From Acidobacteriota bacterium (GTDB taxonomy: Bacteria > Acidobacteriota > Blastocatellia > Chloracidobacteriales > Chloracidobacteriaceae), in the NCBI GenBank assembly GCA_016208495.1, contig JACQXX010000045.1, positions 1 through 64,000 on the forward strand: a DNA stretch of 64,000 nt, given 5' to 3'. A model generated the notes under the pieces. That model was not told the origin of the DNA, made no database searches, and was given only the letters and a program-made list of their open reading frames with translations. Shown here one piece after another: positions 58,634-64,000 of this stretch (positions are counted from its first letter, which is position 1; the number at the start of each line of letters is the position of its first letter). Both the position numbers and the translations under genes were made by a program.

Positions 58634-60017
58634 CAGGCGCTACTCCTTGAGCATTGGGGGCAATTTTTCCTTGTTTCCGCAAAATATCAACCACGAGTGG
58701 ATGGACGCCAAGCCATCGTTCCCCATTAAATTCGAGTACTGCACGAGCCCGAAAGAGTGATGTCAGAACTGGATCCGCAATTTCAGCCGCTTCATCCCGG
58801 TTGTAGATTTTAAGCAACCGCTCAGCTTGTTGGGCGTAAGTGACAGGGTTTTCAGTTTTATCTGGTTGATGTTGACCAAGGCGGCGCTCGTATTCTGACC
58901 TGAGCGATATAATGGAGTCGGTTACTTGATCCTGGCCAATTTTCAATTTCGAAGACAGCAGACTGTTATCCGCAGCGGAATTCACCAGCGTGAACAGATC
59001 CCGGAGATTCCCGCCTGAAGCCGTGATGAGTCGCATCATTTGGCCAGGTTCAAACAAATCAGCCACTAAGCGTGCCTCCAAAATTGCCTGGAGCGATTTT
59101 CTACCAGCCATGTTTGGTGTGTGGTTTTTATGAAAAACCGGAATGTCAGGAATTAACAGGCAGGGAAAGGAAAACTGCCCGGTTTTGGCATATCCAAAAT
59201 CAATCGGAATGGTAAAGATACAATGTGCATCCAGTTCTCTGAGCACAGTGCTATAAGTCAGGAATAGATTTTCAATTTTTTCCGGTGGAATGATGCCAAT
59301 CCGGTCAAACCCTTCCCAAACAAAGAGCCATTCTTTCCCAGTCGCTTTTTTGAGAATTTCATTGCATTCCGCCAGAAGCCGGTTGGCCGCTTTGACCAGG
59401 GCTGAAATCTGGTTGAGCCGGTACTGAACAGTTTCGGTCGTGCGAGACGAAGCATATTTCATCTCACCTTTTAAACTTCCAAACAGCCCAAGCGCTTTTG
59501 CCCAGAGCGAATCAGATGAAAGTCCAGCCCCTGCTTCAGCCTGGGCACCAACTTCGGTCTTTTTTTCGTCTGTAATCTTAACTGCTGAAAACCATTCGAG
59601 AATTTCACGGAGGCGATGGTCTGATGGGGGACTTCCTGCGCCACCCTTATCAACTGATTGAGCGGTGCGTTCAGCGACCTCCATCAGCATCAGGAGGAGC
59701 ACATCAAAAGGCTGAAAACTGGTTGGATCCAGGTCAAGTGTGGCGTTGAGCGTAATTGTCTTGAATGAATTTTTGATTTCCTGAGACAGCTTTGAAAGCT
59801 CAGTTGATTTTCCAACCCCTTGATGGCCCATCAAAAATGCTTTAAACGGAGCACTTCCAAAAGCACGACGCAATTGAAGAGATAAATGTTGTAACCGGTA
59901 CCCGCCTCTGATTTCATTGAGTTCAGCCCGATAGTAGTCATTTAACTCCTGCTCCGTCCGTAGCGGCTCTGGAGAAAGCATCTTGTACACGTCTTCAAGC
60001 GTGGTTACTTGAGGCAT
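58620..60017 (-). CDS. STAND/AAA-type ATPase
   Basis: A 465-residue P-loop ATPase. Walker A is GHQGVGKST (64-72) and a Walker-B-like strand is LFVWEGFDRIG. The N-terminal 45 residues (YYRAELNEIRGGYRLQHLSLQL) and the C-terminal winged-helix-like end match no family I can name with certainty. The gene overlaps the TPR gene by 14 bases, so both products are made together. The arrangement, an ATPase switch with a TPR partner, is like modules of prokaryotic STAND immunity and regulation, but no nuclease, protease or membrane effector domain is seen. Confidence 0.75.
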   Translation of the reverse strand: MPQVTTLEDVYKMLSPEPLRTEQELNDYYRAELNEIRGGYRLQHLSLQLRRAFGSAPFKAFLMGHQGVGKSTELSKLSQEIKNSFKTITLNATLDLDPTSFQPFDVLLLMLMEVAERTAQSVDKGGAGSPPSDHRLREILEWFSAVKITDEKKTEVGAQAEAGAGLSSDSLWAKALGLFGSLKGEMKYASSRTTETVQYRLNQISALVKAANRLLAECNEILKKATGKEWLFVWEGFDRIGIIPPEKIENLFLTYSTVLRELDAHCIFTIPIDFGYAKTGQFSFPCLLIPDIPVFHKNHTPNMAGRKSLQAILEARLVADLFEPGQMMRLITASGGNLRDLFTLVNSAADNSLLSSKLKIGQDQVTDSIISLRSEYERRLGQHQPDKTENPVTYAQQAERLLKIYNRDEAAEIADPVLTSLFRARAVLEFNGERWLGVHPLVVDILRKQGKIAPNAQGVAPGGTE

Positions 60018-60146
60018 ATTCGTGGTTTCCTAATCAAGATTCGAAAGAAGAGCGAGGATGAGAACCCCAAATATACCTGTGTTAGTTAGCTATGAAAAGG
60101 CGGCTGAACCCTGACTCTGCAATAGAGGTAATTGAAAACGCTGGCT

Positions 60147-61922
60147 TTATTGGCTTTGTGGCTGCCTTGCCCCATTCTTCACCTTTTGAATTGCCTCACA
60201 TAGCGCTGAAACATTACCGGCTGGAATTGTCGTGACGCCAGGGACGTGTTTTAAACCGCACTCGGCTGAGGCAATCACAGGAATGCCAGCCGCGACGGCT
60301 TCGAGCAACTTGCGTGGTTTATGTTCGACAAAGGCTGGCAGGACGACGATTCCGATGTCATCCAGCCAGTTTGGGGAAAAGGATCGTCGCTGTGTTTGAC
60401 CGCTACCCCAAAAGTCTTTTCCTTCAAGTTCAGAACCAAAAGTCACAACTTCAAGTCCAAGTTTTTCAGCGACTTCACGGAGTTCGTAGGCGCCTTTGCG
60501 GCCAACGGTTGAAGCCGGGAAGGCCACTTTTTTTCCTTTGACAGGTGTATGTGTTGATTTGGGGAGCTTCCAGTCGAGCAACACAGCTTTGGTTGGAAAC
60601 AATTCGGCAATGTGCGAATGTGGCGTGATAATTCGTCGAGCCTGACGAAGGGCTTCGCGTTCAGCCTTGAGCAAAGCTGAGTCAGCGCGAAAATCACCCA
60701 GCGTGGGGCTTTCCGGATGAAGTTTCCGGCCTCGATCCAGTTGCTGGTGCAGGGCATCAAGCGGCAACCGGGTCATCAGGACATCAAACGTTCTACCTCC
60801 TAAATGTCCATCCATCCACAGAAACGGCAGCAGGTTTTGCATACAGGTCAGGTGTGTGATGTCATAGGTCAAATTTTTGGCAAAGGCGGCGGCCAGTTCC
60901 TGGTCGGCTTCAAGGAGCGCCTGTTGCCGCTCGGCACCCTGGGAAGCCAGCGACCGTGACGACCACGCCCGCCAGAGGGCAACCAGTCGGGCCTGTTGAA
61001 CCTGTCCAAACCCACCAGTCTCCCAGGCATAATTGGCTTTCTTGACCTGGTTGCCATCAATCGGGAGACACAACACATCCTGGTCAGATTTGTGCTGACT
61101 CAGGTACTCATCAAACTCCGGCCAGAATTCATCCACCAGAAACGCCTGTTTTCCAAACTGTGCGTATTGCGTCTCCCGTTCAACATTGCGATGACAGCTA
61201 TAAACCCCGCAACTGGCACAACTTCCAGGGATAATTCCCAGCAGGCGAGCTGGTTTTGAATCAGTTGGGTTTGTTGAATCTTCTGAGGTTGCATCACCTC
61301 GAAATCGCACCACCAGCGAATCTGATGTCAGAAAGGCTTCGATGCGAAATGGAAAACCGGCTCGGAAGCGCAAATCAACATAATTCCAGAAAACCGTGGC
61401 ATCCCGACCAATTTCAGCCAGCGAGCCGGGCACCACCTGCGAATGGGCATGCCGTTCGACGATGTCAAACCCGGCTTTGAGTGCGGCGTCATAGAGTGCA
61501 TTGGAAAGCTGGCACAAGCCACCGCCTACGCTGGGAATCAGACATCCTTCGCGCAATTCACGCCCGGCGACATAGCCTTTCCATCGGGTTGGCTGTCCCA
61601 GTTGTGCCCAAAAACTAAACACTTCACCAGCCGGAAGTTCAATCCCGTCAAGTTGTTTGAGGGCAATGCGGAGATTATGAATTTTCCCGGCTTGCAGGTG
61701 TTTTTCAGCCGGTGCGCCTGGGCTGGTCCAGAGTGGAGTTCGTGATTCGGCCAAAACTGGCTTTTCGACAAACTGATTGCCTTTGGTGTGGTGTTTCGGT
61801 GATGAAGGAAACTGGTTTTTGATGCCCCGTTTGACCTGCAACAGGGTGGCTTTCAAACGAAAGAGAGCCTCACTGGTCAACTTCGGATGACTGAGTTTGG
61901 GCGAAATAAGCATGGTCTTCAT
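60147..61922 (-). CDS. VanW-like domain fused to a glycosyltransferase-like domain
   Basis: A protein of about 591 residues from ATG 61922 (an in-frame ATG at 61994 adds 24 residues). The N-terminal half (about 80-250) is a VanW domain: LPAGEVFSFWAQLG, YVAGRELREGC and SVGGGLCQLSNALYDAAL are clear. The middle has a Cys-rich patch (CASCGVYSCHR). The C-terminal part (about 440-585), with VVLPAFVEHKPRKLLEAVAAGIPVIAS, looks like the second half of a GT-B glycosyltransferase. VanW proteins occur in vancomycin-resistance clusters but their activity is unknown. No signal peptide is visible, so it is cytoplasmic or peripheral. Confidence 0.82.
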   Translation of the reverse strand: MKTMLISPKLSHPKLTSEALFRLKATLLQVKRGIKNQFPSSPKHHTKGNQFVEKPVLAESRTPLWTSPGAPAEKHLQAGKIHNLRIALKQLDGIELPAGEVFSFWAQLGQPTRWKGYVAGRELREGCLIPSVGGGLCQLSNALYDAALKAGFDIVERHAHSQVVPGSLAEIGRDATVFWNYVDLRFRAGFPFRIEAFLTSDSLVVRFRGDATSEDSTNPTDSKPARLLGIIPGSCASCGVYSCHRNVERETQYAQFGKQAFLVDEFWPEFDEYLSQHKSDQDVLCLPIDGNQVKKANYAWETGGFGQVQQARLVALWRAWSSRSLASQGAERQQALLEADQELAAAFAKNLTYDITHLTCMQNLLPFLWMDGHLGGRTFDVLMTRLPLDALHQQLDRGRKLHPESPTLGDFRADSALLKAEREALRQARRIITPHSHIAELFPTKAVLLDWKLPKSTHTPVKGKKVAFPASTVGRKGAYELREVAEKLGLEVVTFGSELEGKDFWGSGQTQRRSFSPNWLDDIGIVVLPAFVEHKPRKLLEAVAAGIPVIASAECGLKHVPGVTTIPAGNVSALCEAIQKVKNGARQPQSQ

Positions 61923-62057
61923 AGGCTGCCTGATGTGATAGATGGAATTGGAGTTGATTTTAAAAGCTATATGCAACTCGAATGCCACGGCCACAACTGA
62001 TTTGTTTTGAATGAGATCTGCTTTTTCTCTTGCTCCGAATTCAATTTGAATTGAAAT

Positions 62058-63941
62058 TTAGTTTGATGGCTGAAGCTCAAATTTTACGACCTCATACAGT
62101 CGCCCAGGTTCGGTTCGGCGAGTAATCGTGACTTCTGTGACGGGTTGCACCGTGTCGAGCACACTGGAAATTTCATTCGCAAAAAAGTCAATCTGGTCGC
62201 TTTTGAGCCGGGTGGCGATGTCATCAAAGGCCGGTTTGCGCTGGTTCAGGCGAATCAGGGTCAGTTCGTCAATTGCGTTCGAGGTTTGGAACATGTTCTT
62301 TTGCTGTGGCGAATGCGCCAAAATTGATTGAAGTAACTCAATATTATTTGCCAGCACCAGCACCCGGTCTTTGAGGGCATAACACCACGTGAGTCCGAGC
62401 ATTGGCAGGCTCAGTTGTCGAAATTGGAGACCATTGGTTTCTGAGCTGGTCCACTCCAACGATGTCGTTCCAACGGCGGCGATTGAAAACTGACTTTGTG
62501 CCAGTTGGATCAATGATTGTTCAAGTAGCGGGCGGTTCAGCCCTGACGGAGATTGAACCGTCACCAGTGTCGCTTTGCGAAATTCGGCAAAAAGCTGGCC
62601 GGGGCGGGCTTGCGGGCTTTGAATGACAGCGACGGTTTGGGGGCCGGTACTGGACATGGCATCGCTGAAGCTTTGTGAAAAGGCCAGTCGGGCTGATTTG
62701 CGGACTTCAATCGGATCAAGCTCAGGGATGGCGATTTCGGCATCTACTGGATCGTTGATGGTTTCGTCATAGTCTGAATCAAGGTATTGATAGTGGCTGT
62801 ATCCATACCAGGAATCATCGGAATCTACGCCATAGGTATCATAACTGGCTAAATAGGTATCCCAGTGATGCTCCCGGTCATAAGTCGTGTCTGGCTTGAG
62901 CGGCTGGGTAAAAATCTGGCTCACGGGTTTGGAGATAGTTGTTGCCTGACCGGCTGCGGAGTGAAGCGTGATAAATGGAACATCATCCGGGATGAGTTGT
63001 GCGACCTGGGATAGTTCCTTTGTCGAAATTTGGGTTGGGCGACCAGTTTTGGTCTTCGAAGTCAGGAAAAACCGATGCTCAAGCCATTCGGTTTCAGCCA
63101 GTTCAAGGTCAAACAAGCCAGCTTCAAATGATTTCAACTCAGCCACGTTGCGCTGCACCCAGTAATGTCTGAAGTACCAGTCGCTGTTGAGTTTGTTCTG
63201 GTCAACCCAGGCGGTGAAGAAGTGCGGCGTGGCTTCACGCGTCAATTTCTGAAAGGCGGGTTCGGCTGACAACCGGTCAGCCTGTGATTTCCCTCGGAGG
63301 TTGGCCAGCGTGCGGAGCATCAGTTGTTCGCTGGTGGCCAGAATGAGCTTTCCTTTGACAGCGGCAAAAACCAGCTTCTGTTTTTGACGGCCCCGGTCGG
63401 CTTCGACTTCGAGGCTGTAGTAGGTTGTTCCATCAGGAAGCTCAGTCGGTTCAAACCGATCCTGGTTGCTAAAGAATTGAGTGGCGGCAATTTTTTCGTC
63501 ACTCATTGGTGCGACAAACACCATTTCCATTCGACCAATGTCATAGACGGCAAAGGCAGCTTTCTTTTCTGCTGAGTTGCTCATTGTCATCGAATCCAGC
63601 TCAAACCCAAGGGCAGAATTGAATTCAAAGTATCGTTCCATCAGCTTGAGCCCGAGGTGACGTTTTTGAAACTGTTGATAATTCACACTTTCCTGGTAGC
63701 GAGCTTTCAAACCGGATTCATTCCAGCGTTTGATGAACTCCGGCAAATCCTGAAATTGCCCATAAACAAACGCCCCACGCGGCAAGGCATTGGCCAGTTC
63801 AAATGGATTGGCTTTTTTCCTCGCGGATTGCGCCGAACCAAAAAGCCCCAGGCCCGCAATCAGCACCAGCGCCAGTTTCCACCGCCAGGAGTTTTGAATA
63901 ACCGCAGAACCCCGGAATTTACAGCCTGTTAGGAACATCAT
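62058..63941 (-). CDS. Secreted or membrane-anchored DUF3352-like protein
   Basis: A 627-residue protein. A hydrophobic segment at about residues 21-40 (LALVLIAGLGLFGSAQSA) is a signal peptide or anchor. The mature part starts with NALPRGAFVYGQFQDLPEFIKRW, a pattern typical of DUF3352-like proteins, and alternates beta strands and helices with KLVFAAVKGKLILATS. An acidic, Tyr/Asp-rich insertion (about 365-395, SYDTYGVDSDDSWYGYSHYQ) is notable. No catalytic residue is recognised. The first 20 residues are not part of a standard signal, so the true start may be further downstream. Confidence 0.7.
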   Translation of the reverse strand: MMFLTGCKFRGSAVIQNSWRWKLALVLIAGLGLFGSAQSARKKANPFELANALPRGAFVYGQFQDLPEFIKRWNESGLKARYQESVNYQQFQKRHLGLKLMERYFEFNSALGFELDSMTMSNSAEKKAAFAVYDIGRMEMVFVAPMSDEKIAATQFFSNQDRFEPTELPDGTTYYSLEVEADRGRQKQKLVFAAVKGKLILATSEQLMLRTLANLRGKSQADRLSAEPAFQKLTREATPHFFTAWVDQNKLNSDWYFRHYWVQRNVAELKSFEAGLFDLELAETEWLEHRFFLTSKTKTGRPTQISTKELSQVAQLIPDDVPFITLHSAAGQATTISKPVSQIFTQPLKPDTTYDREHHWDTYLASYDTYGVDSDDSWYGYSHYQYLDSDYDETINDPVDAEIAIPELDPIEVRKSARLAFSQSFSDAMSSTGPQTVAVIQSPQARPGQLFAEFRKATLVTVQSPSGLNRPLLEQSLIQLAQSQFSIAAVGTTSLEWTSSETNGLQFRQLSLPMLGLTWCYALKDRVLVLANNIELLQSILAHSPQQKNMFQTSNAIDELTLIRLNQRKPAFDDIATRLKSDQIDFFANEISSVLDTVQPVTEVTITRRTEPGRLYEVVKFELQPSN

Positions 63942-63957
63942 ACATTGGCCTCAAAAG

Positions 63958-64000
63958 GGTTTTAGTCCCGCAGGGACGTTGTGCAATAGCCGTGGCGCGA
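63958..64000. repeat. Partial intergenic repeat at the right edge
   Basis: TTTAGTCCCGCAGGGACG (small stem GTCCC/GGGAC) is followed by TTGTGCAATAGCCGTGG. The phrase CAATAGCCG also ends the arms of repeat family B at 11151, so this may be the edge of a related element. Confidence 0.4.

Overview
The window looks like chromosomal DNA from a Gram-negative (diderm) bacterium, most likely an Acidobacteriota member close to Blastocatellia. This rests on gene content only: S46 and S55 peptidases side by side, long IPT/TIG and two-component-propeller proteins, a complete type IV pilus motor cluster, Uma2 and four-helix-bundle genes, and very repeat-rich intergenic DNA. I see no rRNA or tRNA gene, no CRISPR array and no intact transposase.

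Layout. 1-6018 (minus): an RHS/YD-repeat surface protein cut by the left edge, a frame-disrupted cupredoxin-like gene and an AMIN/amidase_3 cell-wall amidase. 6383-10687 (plus): S46 dipeptidyl-peptidase and S55 (SpoIVB-type) peptidase, both secreted. 10688-14472: a 661-aa secreted protein gene lying between inverted copies of complex palindromic repeats. 14473-16713: Slt70-like lytic transglycosylase. 17294-27729 (all minus, transcription order pilB, pilT, pilC, pilS, FHA-GAF histidine kinase, Pro-rich GAF protein): type IV pilus assembly/retraction and its sensing. The DNA-uptake channel gene comEC (28023-30818) is divergent from pilB, so pili and natural transformation are plausibly linked. 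30906-37647: hypothetical membrane proteins, serC and a secreted GX3-repeat protein. 37909-40419: a CarH-type B12 light-sensing repressor divergent from a polyprenyl synthase, with a strong promoter that carries a repeated candidate operator. 40610-43738: SpoIIM-family membrane protein, ferritin-like protein, four-helix-bundle protein, Nudix hydrolase and a small conserved protein. 43808-44337: a structured non-coding element resembling HEARO/omega-RNA. 44554-47592: LpxH/PlcP-like phosphoesterase, btaA and btaB, which together look like a phospholipid-to-betaine-lipid remodelling set. 47715-56587: aldose epimerase, Uma2 nuclease, IPT metalloprotease, propeller/SpoIIE signalling protein and dgkA. 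57032-60017: an overlapping AAA ATPase plus TPR protein pair. 60147-63941: a VanW-glycosyltransferase fusion and a secreted hypothetical protein.

The most distinctive feature is the intergenic DNA. Short tandem arrays with 7-bp (sometimes 8- or 9-bp) units, such as TCAGTAG, GGGCTGA, GGGTTCG, GAATGAA and GCGAAGTA, lie against many genes, often supply the stop codon, and in one case interrupt a coding sequence in frame. In addition there are about 100-400 bp nested palindromes in several families. All functions are inferred by reading the sequence; no database search was possible.
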